From Microbispora oryzae (GTDB lineage Bacteria > Actinomycetota > Actinomycetes > Streptosporangiales > Streptosporangiaceae), in assembly GCF_017896165.1 (NCBI RefSeq), contig NZ_JAFCNB010000024.1, positions 1 to 64,000 of the forward strand: DNA of 64,000 nucleotides, read 5' to 3'. The notes under the pieces were generated by a model that saw only the letters and a list, made by a program, of their open reading frames with translations, was not told where the DNA came from and made no database searches. The position numbers and the translations under genes were made by a program. This document shows positions 50,608 to 59,822 of the stretch, piece by piece. Each line of letters begins with the position of its first letter. Within the stretch, counting starts at the first letter, position 1.

Positions 50608-52497
50608 TCAGTGGCCGGCGACGGCCACGCGGCGGCGGCGCTTTGGGCCGTGCCCCGGCCCCTGCCCCTGCCCCTGGTCCGGCCCTTGCGCCGCCTGTCC
50701 CTGCGACTGCCCTTGCACCAGGGCTTGTGTCTGTCCCTGTCCCCGCGCTTGTCCCTGTCTGTGCCGCTCCCATGCGGCCCATGCGGCCCGCACGGCGGAC
50801 ATGGCGGCCCGGACGGGATCCGCGTCGATGCCCGCGCCCCATGCTGTCGTGCCATGGGCGGAGCATTCGGCGTAGATCACCATCGCGCCCTCGGTCCGGC
50901 CGGCGAATCCGGTCGCCTCGTCCGGCCGGGTGCGCGAAAACGCGTCTGATGCGACGGGGCCGGGTGTGACGGGGTCCGGAGCCGCGGCGCGCTGGACGGC
51001 GCGCACCCGCACGCCCCGGGACGCGAGCGTGGCCCCGAGCGTCTGAACGGCCTCGGCCCGGGGGCCGGTCAGCTCGACGCCGCCGTCGACGTACAGCGTG
51101 ACCGGGACCGGCCCGGCGGCGGACGTCAGGGGGACCTCGGGGCCGCCGTGACAGTCACTGTGGCCGAGGTACTCACGCTCGAACAGCGCGCCGATCCGGG
51201 CGGGGGACAGCTCGCCGCCGTCCGCGTCGGCGAGCGCCTGTACGCGCGCCGCGAGGTCGATCCGCAGCCCCCGGGGCAGGCGCATCCCATGCCAGGCACT
51301 CATCACATAGCCCACGCCGCCCTTGCCGGACTGGCTGTTGATCCGCACCACGGCCTCGTACGTGCGGCCCACGTCCTTCGGGTCGACCGGCAGGTACGGC
51401 ATGGTCCACGGCAGGTCGTCGGGGGTCAGGCCGGTCGCGGCGGCCCGGCGCTCCCGGTCGGCGAATCCCTTGTCGATGGCGTCCTGGTGGGAACCGGAGA
51501 AGGCCGTGTGCACCAGCTCGCCCCCGTAGGGGTGGCGGGGGTGGACCGGCAGCCCGTTGCAGAGCTCCACCGTGCGGCGCACCGCGTTGATGTCGGAGAA
51601 GTCGACGCCCGGGTCGACGCCGTGGACGAACATGTTCATGCCCAGCGTCACCAGGCACACGTTGCCGGCGCGCTCTCCGTTGCCGAAGAGGCAGCCCTCG
51701 ATCCGCTCGGCCCCGGCGAGGAGGGCGAGTTCCGCGGCGGCGACCCCGGTGCCCCGGTCGTTGTGGGGGTGCACCGACAGGCACACGTGCTCGCGTCGCG
51801 ACAACCGCCGTTCCAGCCACTCGATCTGGTCGGCGAAGACGTTGGGGAGCGAGCGCTCCACCGTCGTGGGGAAGTTCAGGATGATGCCCCGGCCGGGGCC
51901 CGGCCGCCACACGTCCATGACGGCCTCGCAGACCTCCAGCGTGAAGTCCAGCTCGGTCTCGTTGAACAGCTCGGGGGAGTACTGGTAGCCGAGGTCGCAG
52001 TCGCCGAGCACTCGCTCGGCCTGGTCCAGCAGCACCTCGGTCGCCCGTACGGCGAGGTCGCGGCAGCCGTCCCGGCCGAGGCCGAAGACGAGCCGGCGAA
52101 ACTGCGGCGAGGTGGCGTTGTAGATGTGCACGGTCGCCCGGGGGGCGCCTCGCAGACTGTCCACGGTGGCCCGTACGAGTTCCTCGCGGGCCTGGGTCAG
52201 CACGGTGATGCGCACGTCGTCGGGGATGCGGTCCTGCTCGATGAGCAGCCGGACGAAGTCGTGGTCGTCGCGGCTGGCGACCGGGAAACCGACCTCGATC
52301 TCCTTGAAGCCCATCCGGACGAGCAGGTCGAACATCATGAGCTTCCGCTCGGGTGTCATCGGGCGGGCGAGCGACTGGTTGCCGTCGCGCAGGTCGGTGG
52401 ACAGCCATCGCGGGGCGGATCGGATGCGATTGCCCGGCCAGGTGCGCTCGGTCAGATCTATCGGCGTGAAATTCGCGTAACGTTCGGCTCCCTGCAT
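50608..52497 (-). CDS. 2-isopropylmalate synthase-like enzyme (LeuA family) with Gln/Gly-rich tail
   Basis: 629 residues. The HMGL-type TIM barrel has the metal/substrate motif STDLRDGNQSLARPM, VHPHNDRGTGVAAAELALLAGA (His pair) and FGNGERAGNVCL; a C-terminal LeuA-dimer-like regulatory region runs about 430-575. Long-form LeuA normally ends there; here about 50 residues of Gln-Gly repeats and a basic end (GPKRRRR) are added. The reaction is acetyl-CoA condensation with a 2-oxo acid. It lies beside cluster regulators and divergent to a prenyltransferase, so it may supply an unusual branched precursor rather than leucine. Start ATG 52497 with a GGAAAGGA site. Confidence 0.85.
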   Translation of the reverse strand: MQGAERYANFTPIDLTERTWPGNRIRSAPRWLSTDLRDGNQSLARPMTPERKLMMFDLLVRMGFKEIEVGFPVASRDDHDFVRLLIEQDRIPDDVRITVLTQAREELVRATVDSLRGAPRATVHIYNATSPQFRRLVFGLGRDGCRDLAVRATEVLLDQAERVLGDCDLGYQYSPELFNETELDFTLEVCEAVMDVWRPGPGRGIILNFPTTVERSLPNVFADQIEWLERRLSRREHVCLSVHPHNDRGTGVAAAELALLAGAERIEGCLFGNGERAGNVCLVTLGMNMFVHGVDPGVDFSDINAVRRTVELCNGLPVHPRHPYGGELVHTAFSGSHQDAIDKGFADRERRAAATGLTPDDLPWTMPYLPVDPKDVGRTYEAVVRINSQSGKGGVGYVMSAWHGMRLPRGLRIDLAARVQALADADGGELSPARIGALFEREYLGHSDCHGGPEVPLTSAAGPVPVTLYVDGGVELTGPRAEAVQTLGATLASRGVRVRAVQRAAAPDPVTPGPVASDAFSRTRPDEATGFAGRTEGAMVIYAECSAHGTTAWGAGIDADPVRAAMSAVRAAWAAWERHRQGQARGQGQTQALVQGQSQGQAAQGPDQGQGQGPGHGPKRRRRVAVAGH

Positions 52498-52838
52498 GGT
52501 CCGGATTTCCTTTCCTGAAAGGGGCCGCGTCGGCGCGGCCGTTTCGAGGTCCGCGCCGGACGGTCGCCGTCGCCGGAACGACGGCTTACCGCTCCCCCCT
52601 TTGAATGCGGCGCGCGGGATCGGAAGAAATGGCTGGGACGGCGAACTTCTCGGCCTCGGGGAAAATGTGTGGCCGATTGCGAAACTAGTAGGGGGTCCGG
52701 TGCGTCGGCAAGAAGGTGCGACAGGAGTTCAGGGCAGGTCAACCAGGGGTAGCCTGCGGGGTATCCCCGGTATCAGGGCCCTACAACTTTCGGATATCAC
52801 CCTTATCGGACGCAGGTCCCAGGGTCATACTCCGGGCT
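52498..52838. promoter_or_regulatory. Divergent regulatory region between leuA-like and UbiA genes
   Basis: No gene. It contains GGGGTA-type elements at 52745-52751 (AGGGGTA) and 52757-52769 (CGGGG-TAT-CCCCG inverted repeat), and a TAGTAGGGGG at about 52687. Similar TAGGGG elements occur before the glycosyltransferase (62846-62886). It may bind the cluster's response regulator or LAL protein. Confidence 0.4.
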
Positions 52839-53840
52839 ATGCTGGCCATCCGGACGTGGGCGCCGCAGCGCCCGTCCGCAATTCGCATTCTGCTGCTGTG
52901 CGTCGTGGAAGCGCGGCCCTGTGTGCTCGGGGTATCGGCGCTCCGCTTCCTCACCGGCGCGGCCCTGGCACTGCCGGCGGGCGCGTCCCCCAATCCCCTG
53001 ACGGTCCTCCAGGGCATGGCCGCCTGGGTGCTGTCGATCCTCGCGATTTACCTGTTCAACGGCGTGACCGACGTCACCGAGGACCGCATCAACGGATCCG
53101 GCCGGCCGATCGCCCGCGGCGACCTGCCCCAGCGGACCGCGGCCCTCGTCGTGGCGGCCGCGGCCGTCCTCGCGCTCGCGGCGACGCTGGGGCTGCCCGC
53201 GCCGATGGCCGTGATCATCGCCCTCAACCTCGTCCTGGGCTACCTCTATTCGGGCCGTCCGGCCCCGCTGAAGGACAGTGTGGCGGGCACGCTGACGGTG
53301 CTCTGCGTGTCCGGCCTGCTGTCCTATCTGGCCGGGGCGGTGGTCGCGATGGACGGCGCGGTGGGCGGGACAGCGGACGGGGTGGCGGTCGGGGCGGGTG
53401 GCGGTGTGGCGGACTGGGCGGTGGGCGGCGCGGTCCTGGCGATGCCGCACGGTCTGCTGGTGTTCGCCGCGGCCGCCATCTCCTGGATGGTGCTGGTGGG
53501 CATGCCGGCCAAGGACCTGTCCGACATCACGGGCGACGCGGCCGTGGGCCGGCGCACTCTGGGCGCGCTCGTCGGCGAACGGGTGTCGCGACGGCTGATG
53601 GCACTGGCCGCCGTCGGTGTGCTGACGGCCTTCGGCGTGGCGGTGGCGATCGTAGGGGTGCCGCTGGAGGGGCCGCTGCTGGCCATGGCGGCGGGGGTGG
53701 CCGCCGTGGTGATCTCGGGGGCGAAGTGGTTGAAATTTCATCCCGAGGACGGTGACCGGCGTCGCCGCCGGCGGCCTTATGCCGCATTCATGGTGACGCA
53801 GCATCTGCTTCATATTATGGCCGTTCTATCGGTCATCTGA
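52839..53840 (+). CDS. UbiA-family prenyltransferase
   Basis: 333 residues, eight to nine hydrophobic helices. The first Asp-rich motif NGVTDVTEDRINGSGRPIARGD (about 68-90) and second KDLSDITGDAAVGRRTLG (about 227) match UbiA-type aromatic prenyltransferases. A Gly/Ala-rich insertion (about 168-195, GGTADGVAVGAGGGVADWAVGG) between helices is unusual. The ATG has no clear ribosome site and lies close to a TCATACT-like -10, so it may be leaderless. The acceptor and prenyl donor are unknown. Confidence 0.85.
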   Translation: MLAIRTWAPQRPSAIRILLLCVVEARPCVLGVSALRFLTGAALALPAGASPNPLTVLQGMAAWVLSILAIYLFNGVTDVTEDRINGSGRPIARGDLPQRTAALVVAAAAVLALAATLGLPAPMAVIIALNLVLGYLYSGRPAPLKDSVAGTLTVLCVSGLLSYLAGAVVAMDGAVGGTADGVAVGAGGGVADWAVGGAVLAMPHGLLVFAAAAISWMVLVGMPAKDLSDITGDAAVGRRTLGALVGERVSRRLMALAAVGVLTAFGVAVAIVGVPLEGPLLAMAAGVAAVVISGAKWLKFHPEDGDRRRRRRPYAAFMVTQHLLHIMAVLSVI

Positions 53841-53902
53841 CCCCGTATGTTGCAAATGCCTGTCGTCTACGGGATAGTGGAGGGCGCTCGTACACTCATC
53901 CC

Positions 53903-55003
53903 GTGGGGGAGGGTGGGGCCTTGGACGCGGCAGTCGACGCGGCGGGTGACCCGGGGAGATATGTCGAAGCGTGTCGGGACGAAGTGCTCGCCGAATTCGA
54001 GTCTGCACTGCAGGCGACCGGTAATGTGCTCTTCGCCGACCCGCTGGCCAGGCGGCAGGCCCTTTCGACCGCCGGCTACGTGCTGGACGATGTGGCGGCT
54101 ACGCTCCGCGCCGGGAAAATACTTTCCGGTAGCCAATCGCGGTTGCACGCCTGGGAGGTCGGAAAGGCGAGGGCTGCGGACAGAGTGAACCCCAAAGCCT
54201 CTCTTGAGGCGGGCTCACTTTTTTTCCGCGTCGCGCTGGCCCGGCTGACGTGTGAATTGGCGAGGGAAGAAAATCCGGCCTCCGGTCTTTTCGTGCTCGT
54301 CGCGACCGGGCTGGAGGAGAGTCTGTCGCGGCGCATCCGCGAGGCCGCGGACGCCTACCACAGCTTCCTGCTGAACCAGGTCTTCGAGGCGCAGGAGAGC
54401 GAGCGCCGCCGGATCGCCCGTGAGCTGCACGACCGCATCGGGCACGGCACCGGCGTCGCCCATCAGCAGCTCGCGCTGGCCGAGGCGTACCGGGCCGCCG
54501 ATCCGGCCAGGGCCTCCGCCAAGATCGTCATGGTGCAGCAGGCCATCAGGGAGATCATGGATAATCTCCGCCTGATGACGAGTGAGTTGCACCGCCAGGC
54601 GCCGGTGCGCAACCTGGAGAAGTCCCTGCTCGACCTGCTCGAGGCGGTCGAGGACGAGTCGATCTCCGTTGTGTTCGACGTGAACGGCGACGAGTCGTGG
54701 GTTGAGCCCGCCGTGCTGGAGGAGACGTTCCTGATCCTCCGCGAGGCGGTGCGCAACGCCCTCAACCACGGCGCACCGACGATGGTGCTGGTCCGGGTGG
54801 ACATCGCGCCCCACCAGCTCACCGGGTCGATACAGGACAACGGCCGGGGCTTCGGCCCGGCGCGGGTGGGACACGACGGAGTGGGCCTGATGTCGATGCG
54901 CGAACGGGCCGAGCTGCTGGGCGGCACGGTCATCATCTCCAGCGAGCCGGGCGCGGGCTGCCTGGTCGAGCTGTTCCTCCCGTTGCGCGGGTCCGGCCGG
55001 TGA
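53903..55003 (+). CDS. Cytosolic sensor histidine kinase (NarL/DesK type)
   Basis: 366 residues. No membrane span; an N-terminal helical region (1-150) lacks a known sensor domain. HisKA_3 has ERRRIARELHDRIGHG (phospho-His about 173), and the HATPase has DNGRGFG and GVGLMSMRERAELLGG. It starts at GTG 53903, six bases after TACACT (53891-53896), so the mRNA is probably leaderless. It overlaps the response regulator by GTGA. Likely controls the surrounding cluster from a cytoplasmic signal. Confidence 0.9.
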   Translation: MGEGGALDAAVDAAGDPGRYVEACRDEVLAEFESALQATGNVLFADPLARRQALSTAGYVLDDVAATLRAGKILSGSQSRLHAWEVGKARAADRVNPKASLEAGSLFFRVALARLTCELAREENPASGLFVLVATGLEESLSRRIREAADAYHSFLLNQVFEAQESERRRIARELHDRIGHGTGVAHQQLALAEAYRAADPARASAKIVMVQQAIREIMDNLRLMTSELHRQAPVRNLEKSLLDLLEAVEDESISVVFDVNGDESWVEPAVLEETFLILREAVRNALNHGAPTMVLVRVDIAPHQLTGSIQDNGRGFGPARVGHDGVGLMSMRERAELLGGTVIISSEPGAGCLVELFLPLRGSGR

Positions 55004-55734
55004 CGGGTGCCATGCCTGGTGCCGGGCTCGGCTCCGGGCCGGAATCCGGGCCCGACTCCGGGCCCGACTCCGGGCCCGACTCCGCCATCTCCATCGCGCT
55101 GGTGGACGATCACGCGCTGTTCCGTGAGGGGCTGCGCGAGATCCTCGAGTCGTTCGGCGGCATGCGGATCGCCGGCGAGGCCGGCGACTCCGCGGCGGCG
55201 GTCGCCCTCGTCTCGGCCACCCGCCCCGACGTGGTCCTGCTCGACGTCGAGATCCCCGGCGAGGAGGTCACCGACACCGTCGCCCGGATCCGCGACCTCT
55301 CCCCGGAGACCCGGATCATCATCTTGAGCATGTACGACGGCCCGCAGCTGCTCACCCGGCTGCTCAGCGCCGGAATCCGCGGCTACCTGCACAAGAGTGT
55401 CCGCCGCGACGAGCTGATCGCGGCCGTGCGCAGCGTCTACCAGGACTCCTCCCGGCTCGTGCTGGCGGTGTCGCGGACCAGCCTGGCCCACGTGGAGGCG
55501 CCGCCCTGCCCGGTGCTGTCCGACAAGGAGTTGGAGGTGCTCCAGCTCGCCGCCCAGGCGCTGAGCAACCACCAGATCGCCCGGCGGCTCGGGGTCGCGG
55601 AGGCCACCGTCAAGCGGCACATGCACAACATCTTCCTGAAGCTGAACGCCGTCTCCCGGATCGACGCGGTCAACAAGGCCGTGGCGGGCTCGCTGATCAC
55701 CCCTCACAGCAGGTCGGACGCGGAGGGGCCGTAG
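55000..55734 (+). CDS. Response regulator (NarL/FixJ type)
   Basis: 244 residues from GTG 55000 (4-bp overlap with the kinase). Residues 10-28 are a GPDS tandem repeat not found in typical regulators. The receiver domain starts at ISIALVDDHALFREGL; the phospho-Asp is in DVVLLDVEIPG. The LuxR HTH (about 172-235) contains LSDKELEVLQLAAQALSNHQIARRLGV. The gene's 3' end overlaps the convergent aldo/keto reductase by 31 bp. Confidence 0.92.
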   Translation: MTGAMPGAGLGSGPESGPDSGPDSGPDSAISIALVDDHALFREGLREILESFGGMRIAGEAGDSAAAVALVSATRPDVVLLDVEIPGEEVTDTVARIRDLSPETRIIILSMYDGPQLLTRLLSAGIRGYLHKSVRRDELIAAVRSVYQDSSRLVLAVSRTSLAHVEAPPCPVLSDKELEVLQLAAQALSNHQIARRLGVAEATVKRHMHNIFLKLNAVSRIDAVNKAVAGSLITPHSRSDAEGP

Positions 55735-56648
55735 GCGGCGGGGAAGAGCCCGGCCAGCTCGTCGCGCACCTCCGGCGGCAGGTCGACCCGCGTGGCGGCC
55801 AGGTTCATCTCCAGGTGCACGGGGCTGCGGGTGCTGGGGACCGGCACCACGGGACCGTCCTGCGCCATCAGCCACGCCAGGGCGAGCCGCCCGGCGCTGA
55901 GGTCGAGGCGGGACGCCGCGGACTCCACCGCCCGCAGCGGCGCCGCGCCGAGCTCCCGCCCCTCGCGTCCGAACCGGGGGTCCGCTCGGCGCCAGTCGCC
56001 CTCCTCGAACGCGGCCGGGCACTTGATCCGGCCGGTGAGCAGGCCACGGCCGAGCGGGCGCGCCGCGACGAGGGCGATGCCGAGCTCCCTGACCGTGCGC
56101 AGCAGTTCCGCGTCGGGGGGTCCGGTCTGCAGCGAGCATTCGACGGCGACGGCGGTGATCTCGTGGATCGCGTGCGCCCGCCGGATCTGCTCCGGAGTGC
56201 CGCCGGACAGGCCCAGGTAGCGGATCTTCCCGGCCCGGACCAGCTCCGCCAGGCGGGCCGTGCCGGTCTCGACTTGGACGCCGTCCCCGCAGCGCAGGTA
56301 GTAGAGGTCGACGTGGTCGCGGCCGAGTCGTCCGAGGGACGCCTCGCAGGCGCGGACGAGCCGCGCGAGCCGGTCGGGCCCGTCGCCGGCCTGGGCCGGT
56401 CCGCCCCGCGTGCTCACCAGGACCTGCCCGTCCCGCCCTGCCACGGCGCGGCCGATCAGGCGCTCGATCCGCCCGCCGGCGTAGAAGTCGGCGGTGTCGA
56501 GAAGGGTGACCCCGCTGTCGAGAGCCCGGCGGATCAGGCGGTCCGCCTCGGCCGTGCCGATCCCTCCATAGGCTCCCGCCAGGGCGAGCGAGCCGAGCCC
56601 GACCGCGGAGACGACGGGTCCTGATCGGCCCAGCTTCGTGTAGCGCAC
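55704..56648 (-). CDS. Aldo/keto reductase-like protein with altered catalytic tetrad
   Basis: 314 residues from GTG 56648, five bases after AAGGGG (GTG 56654 is possible). The AKR barrel has TKLGRSGPVVSAVGLGS, the LLDTADFYAGGRIE segment (catalytic Asp and Tyr) and PVVPVPSTRS (NADP site). The strand that normally carries TK reads VSTRGG (Lys to Arg), and the LYYxH segment reads LYYLRCGD (His to Arg). So two of the four catalytic residues are changed and reductase activity is uncertain. In deoxysugar clusters AKRs act as 3-ketoreductases. Confidence 0.85.
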   Translation of the reverse strand: MRYTKLGRSGPVVSAVGLGSLALAGAYGGIGTAEADRLIRRALDSGVTLLDTADFYAGGRIERLIGRAVAGRDGQVLVSTRGGPAQAGDGPDRLARLVRACEASLGRLGRDHVDLYYLRCGDGVQVETGTARLAELVRAGKIRYLGLSGGTPEQIRRAHAIHEITAVAVECSLQTGPPDAELLRTVRELGIALVAARPLGRGLLTGRIKCPAAFEEGDWRRADPRFGREGRELGAAPLRAVESAASRLDLSAGRLALAWLMAQDGPVVPVPSTRSPVHLEMNLAATRVDLPPEVRDELAGLFPAAYGPSASDLL

Positions 56649-56667
56649 CAGCACCCCTTTTTCGAAT

Positions 56668-56687
56668 CCCGATTCCGGGAAATCGGG
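56668..56687. promoter_or_regulatory. Inverted repeat in the divergent AKR/LLM promoter region
   Basis: CCCGATT (56668-56674) and AATCGGG (56681-56687) with a 6-bp spacer. The 10-mer GGAAATCGGG (56678-56687) recurs at 62852-62861 before the glycosyltransferase gene. Confidence 0.4.
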
Positions 56688-56880
56688 AAGCGATTACGCC
56701 GCGCTCGGCGGTATAAACCGTGCGCCGCCGTGCCAATGGTAGGAGAACCGCCGGTGGCCGCAACGGCCGGTGACGAACGCCTACCCCCTCATTTTCGCGG
56801 CGACCCCTATTCCGCGGATCAAATCTTCAGCCCAATCGCCGGGCCGGGTTATTGTGTGCCGCGACGGGCGGGAGGATGCG

Positions 56881-57717
56881 GTGGCGAGGTTCGGGGTGGT
56901 GCTCATCACCGAGGACTGTTCGCGGGCGCAGTGGATGGACAAGTGCCGCCGCGCGGAGGCGCTCGGCTACGACGTCATCGCGGTGCCCGATCACCTGAAC
57001 CTGCTCTCGCCGTTTCCCTCCGCCATGCTGGCCGCGGAGGCGACGGAGAAGGCCGTCATCGGCACCTACGTGCTCAACGCGTCCCTTCACCGCCCGGCCG
57101 TGCTCGCCCGGGACGTCGCGACGACCGACCGGCTGACCGGCGGGCGCCTGGAGGTCGGGCTCGGGGCCGGCTACGTCCGGGCGGAGTTCGAGGCGGCCGG
57201 CGTCCCGTTCGGCGCCGCCGACCGGCTGCGCGCCCTGCGGGACGCGACCGGCGCGCTCGCCGCGCTCGGCGACGCGCGGCCCCCTCTGCTGATCGGCGGT
57301 CATGGTGACCGGGTGCTGCGGCTGGCCGCGGAGCGGGCCGAGATCGTCAGCTTCACCGGCGCCCCCTACCGGGCGGAGTTCGGCAGGACCGCGCTGGTTG
57401 ACGCCGACGAGATGGCCGAGCGGGTCGCGTACGTCCGGTCGGCCGCCGGGGTGCGCGCCCCGCGGCTTGAGCTCAACGTGCTGTCCAAGGGGACCGTGCT
57501 GACCCGCGACCGCAGGGCGGGCGTGGCGGCGCTGCGCCGTTACGCGCCGGACCTCGGCACCGACCGGCTTCTGGAGGTGCCCACGCTGTTCGTCGGCACA
57601 GCCGGCCAGATCGCGGAACAGGTCCTCCACCACGGCGAACGGTACGGCTTCTCCTACTTCACCGTGATGGAGTCGTCGATGGAGGCGTTCGGCGCGGTCA
57701 TAGAGCGCCTGCGCTGA
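56881..57717 (+). CDS. Luciferase-like (LLM class) F420/flavin-dependent oxidoreductase
   Basis: 278 residues from GTG 56881 with GGAGG about eight bases upstream; the longer frame from 56770 lacks family residues. The bacterial-luciferase barrel shows as FGVVLITEDCSRAQW, AEALGYDVIAVPDHL, AVIGTYVLNASLHRPAVLARDVATTDRLTGGRLEVGLGAG and PLLIGGHG. It is probably F420-linked, as in many actinomycete homologues. It ends in a 20-bp convergent overlap with the 2,3-dehydratase. Role in the cluster unknown. Confidence 0.85.
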   Translation: MARFGVVLITEDCSRAQWMDKCRRAEALGYDVIAVPDHLNLLSPFPSAMLAAEATEKAVIGTYVLNASLHRPAVLARDVATTDRLTGGRLEVGLGAGYVRAEFEAAGVPFGAADRLRALRDATGALAALGDARPPLLIGGHGDRVLRLAAERAEIVSFTGAPYRAEFGRTALVDADEMAERVAYVRSAAGVRAPRLELNVLSKGTVLTRDRRAGVAALRRYAPDLGTDRLLEVPTLFVGTAGQIAEQVLHHGERYGFSYFTVMESSMEAFGAVIERLR

Positions 57718-59089
57718 CCGGTTCCCGCGCGTGGGTCAGGCTGTGCAGGCAGGCGTTCAGCGTGCGCGCCTGCACGTTCAGGTAGTAGCTGTGCCGCAGC
57801 AGCTCGTCGAGCTGGTGCAGGGCGACCCAGTGGAAGGACGGGTGTCCGGGCAGCGGGTCCTCGTCCGTTTCGACCACCACATAGCGGTTGCGCGCGCGGT
57901 AGAAACGTCCGCCCTCCTCCGACAGCATCGTGTCGTACCGGATGCGGTGCGGCGGAGCGGCCATCACCTCGTCCACGAGCAGGGGGCGGGCCGCGGCCGG
58001 CAGGTGATCGTAGTTGCCGGGGGTGCACTGGACGGTCGGCGCGAGCTCGACGACGTCGGTGTAACCGGGCTCGACCCGGGCGTGCACGAGGGCGTGGAGC
58101 ACGCCGTCGATCCGGCGCACCAGGAACGCGACCAGGCCGGTGCCCACGGGGGCGATCATCGGCTGGCTCCACTCGGCCACCTCACGGCCGCACGCCTCGA
58201 CGCGGACGCCGATCACGTCGAAGAACCGGCCGGTCTCATGGGAGATGCGGCCCTCCGCCCGGCGCCACCCGCGCAGGAGGTCGAGCCGGCTCGGCCGGGT
58301 GTGGATCTCCACGGTGGAGCGGATGTCGCTGAGCCAGCTCAGGATCTCGCCCAGGCCGTGCCGCGCCCCCGCCCGCGGGTCGCGCGACCGGGCGAGGTCA
58401 GCCGCGAAGCCCTCCCGGCCGCCCGCCCCCGCCTGCACGGGCAGGCAGGCCAGGACGGTGCGCGCGTCCATGTTGACCAGGTCGGGGACGGCGAGCAGCT
58501 CGTACACCTCCCGCAGCGAGAGCCAGCGGAAACCCTCCACCGCCTCGATGTGCGGGCCCACCTCCACCACGATGTTCCGGTTGCGCTTGCGGTAGAACCA
58601 CGCGCCCTGCTCCGACTGGCGAACGTCGGCGAGGACCCGGCCGCGGCGGTCCAGGAAATGCTCCAGGTACGGCACGGGCAGCCCCTGGTGCACCCGCGTG
58701 TAGTTGCTCCGCGTGGCCTGGACGGTCGGCGACACCTGCGGCCCGCTGGGGTTGCCCGGCTCGTTCTTGGCCTGCATGAGCAGGTACGGCATGCCTCCCA
58801 CCCGCTTGAGCAGGATGCCGAGGACGCCGGTCTCCGGCTGGTTGATGATCGGCTGGGACCAGGTGGGCACGGGACCGCCGGGGCGGCGCACGTCGAGTCC
58901 TTCGACCGTGAAGAACTTGCCGCTCCGATGGTGGAACCGTCCCGTCGCCCGGTCTTCGCGCCATTCCGGAAGCTGCTCGAGAGGAAGCGGGGTCACCTGC
59001 ATGAAGGTGTGCCCGGCCACCTCCCGGAGCCAGTCGTGAACGTCGATGGCAGGCTCCTCACGGTGGTCCGTCACCGCCGACGCTGCCAC
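57698..59089 (-). CDS. NDP-hexose 2,3-dehydratase
   Basis: 463 residues, the usual length. It consists of two homologous halves (about 15-215 and 250-455), each with a W(S/Q)QP segment (TWSQPIINQPETG; EWSQPMIAPVGTG), a Q/E-A-x-V-E-P-G-type stretch (LMQAKNEPGNPSG; LVHARVEPGYTD), PTVQxTxxNY and FYRxRNR(N/Y)(I/V)VVE. This is typical of EvaA/TylCVI-like enzymes that remove the C-2 hydroxyl of NDP-4-keto-6-deoxyglucose, the entry to 2,6-dideoxysugars. GTG 59089 is taken as start; GTG 59074 is possible. Confidence 0.93.
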   Translation of the reverse strand: MAASAVTDHREEPAIDVHDWLREVAGHTFMQVTPLPLEQLPEWREDRATGRFHHRSGKFFTVEGLDVRRPGGPVPTWSQPIINQPETGVLGILLKRVGGMPYLLMQAKNEPGNPSGPQVSPTVQATRSNYTRVHQGLPVPYLEHFLDRRGRVLADVRQSEQGAWFYRKRNRNIVVEVGPHIEAVEGFRWLSLREVYELLAVPDLVNMDARTVLACLPVQAGAGGREGFAADLARSRDPRAGARHGLGEILSWLSDIRSTVEIHTRPSRLDLLRGWRRAEGRISHETGRFFDVIGVRVEACGREVAEWSQPMIAPVGTGLVAFLVRRIDGVLHALVHARVEPGYTDVVELAPTVQCTPGNYDHLPAAARPLLVDEVMAAPPHRIRYDTMLSEEGGRFYRARNRYVVVETDEDPLPGHPSFHWVALHQLDELLRHSYYLNVQARTLNACLHSLTHAREPVSAGAL

Positions 59090-59182
59090 CGGGGCCGGCC
59101 GCGGCCAACCCCTTGCCGCCCCGTAACTCCGGGCCCGCGGGGGCGCCGAGGATAAGGGTTCTTCGCGGGGCGCGCGGCTTCA

Positions 59183-59197
59183 TAACCTTCTACCGTG
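59183..59197 (+). promoter_or_regulatory. Leaderless-type -10 for the DUF1707 gene
   Basis: TAACCT (59183-59188) is followed after 6 bases by the GTG at 59195, the spacing of a leaderless transcript. Confidence 0.4.
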
Positions 59198-59812
59198 GAC
59201 GCCATGACCGATCATCGCGATGTGCGAGCCGGTGACCGTGACCGCGACAGGGTCGCCGAGAAGCTGCGTGTCGCGGTCGGCGAGGGGCGCATCTCCCTGG
59301 AGGAGCTGAACGAGCGGATCGACCGGGTGTACGCCGCCCGGACGCTCGGCGACCTGGACGGCATCGTGGCCGACCTGCCGGGAGACGCCGTGACGGCGGC
59401 CCCGGTCAGGCCCGTCGTGCGGACGCCCACCCAATATCCGGCCGAATACTCAGCCGAGCTGCAGCTTCACACGGTCAGCGGCCGGCTCGCGCAGGTGGGC
59501 CGGTGGGTCGTCCCGCGCACGCTCAGCGCCAGGGCGGGCCGGTGGGGCCGGGTGCGGATCGACTTCACCCAGGCGGACTGCCCGCACCACGAGGTCGTCC
59601 TCGACGTGGGGATCAGCTCCTGGTTCGGCGACGTCATCGTGGTGGTCCCGCGCGGCTGGCGGGTGCGCGACGACGAGGTCGTCCGGCTGCGGCTGGGCGC
59701 CGTCCACAACCGCCCGCCGGTCCCGCTGGCGCCCGACGGCGTCACCGTGCGGCTCACCGGCTACGTGCGGACCGGGGACGTCTGGGTGCGCTACCGCCGG
59801 TCCGCTACCTGA
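59195..59812 (+). CDS. DUF1707-domain protein
   Basis: 205 residues from GTG 59195 (ATG 59204 is the alternative). N-terminal DUF1707 (about 8-60): VRAGDRDRDRVAEKLRVAVGEGRISLEELNERIDRVYAA, ending DLP. The C-terminal half is beta-rich with VDVG..SWFGD-like elements (VLDVGISSWFGDVIVVVPRGW) as in LiaF-type proteins. Common in actinobacteria, function unknown, perhaps envelope stress. It sits inside the sugar gene set but is probably unrelated to it. No membrane span. Confidence 0.82.
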   Translation: MDAMTDHRDVRAGDRDRDRVAEKLRVAVGEGRISLEELNERIDRVYAARTLGDLDGIVADLPGDAVTAAPVRPVVRTPTQYPAEYSAELQLHTVSGRLAQVGRWVVPRTLSARAGRWGRVRIDFTQADCPHHEVVLDVGISSWFGDVIVVVPRGWRVRDDEVVRLRLGAVHNRPPVPLAPDGVTVRLTGYVRTGDVWVRYRRSAT

Positions 59813-59822
59813 GGAGGGTCGC

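Noticed and set aside
50454-50855. 134-codon N-terminal extension of the LuxR-type regulator
   Set aside because: Low-complexity reading through the leuA-like 3' end; a good ribosome site and family alignment place the start at 50453.
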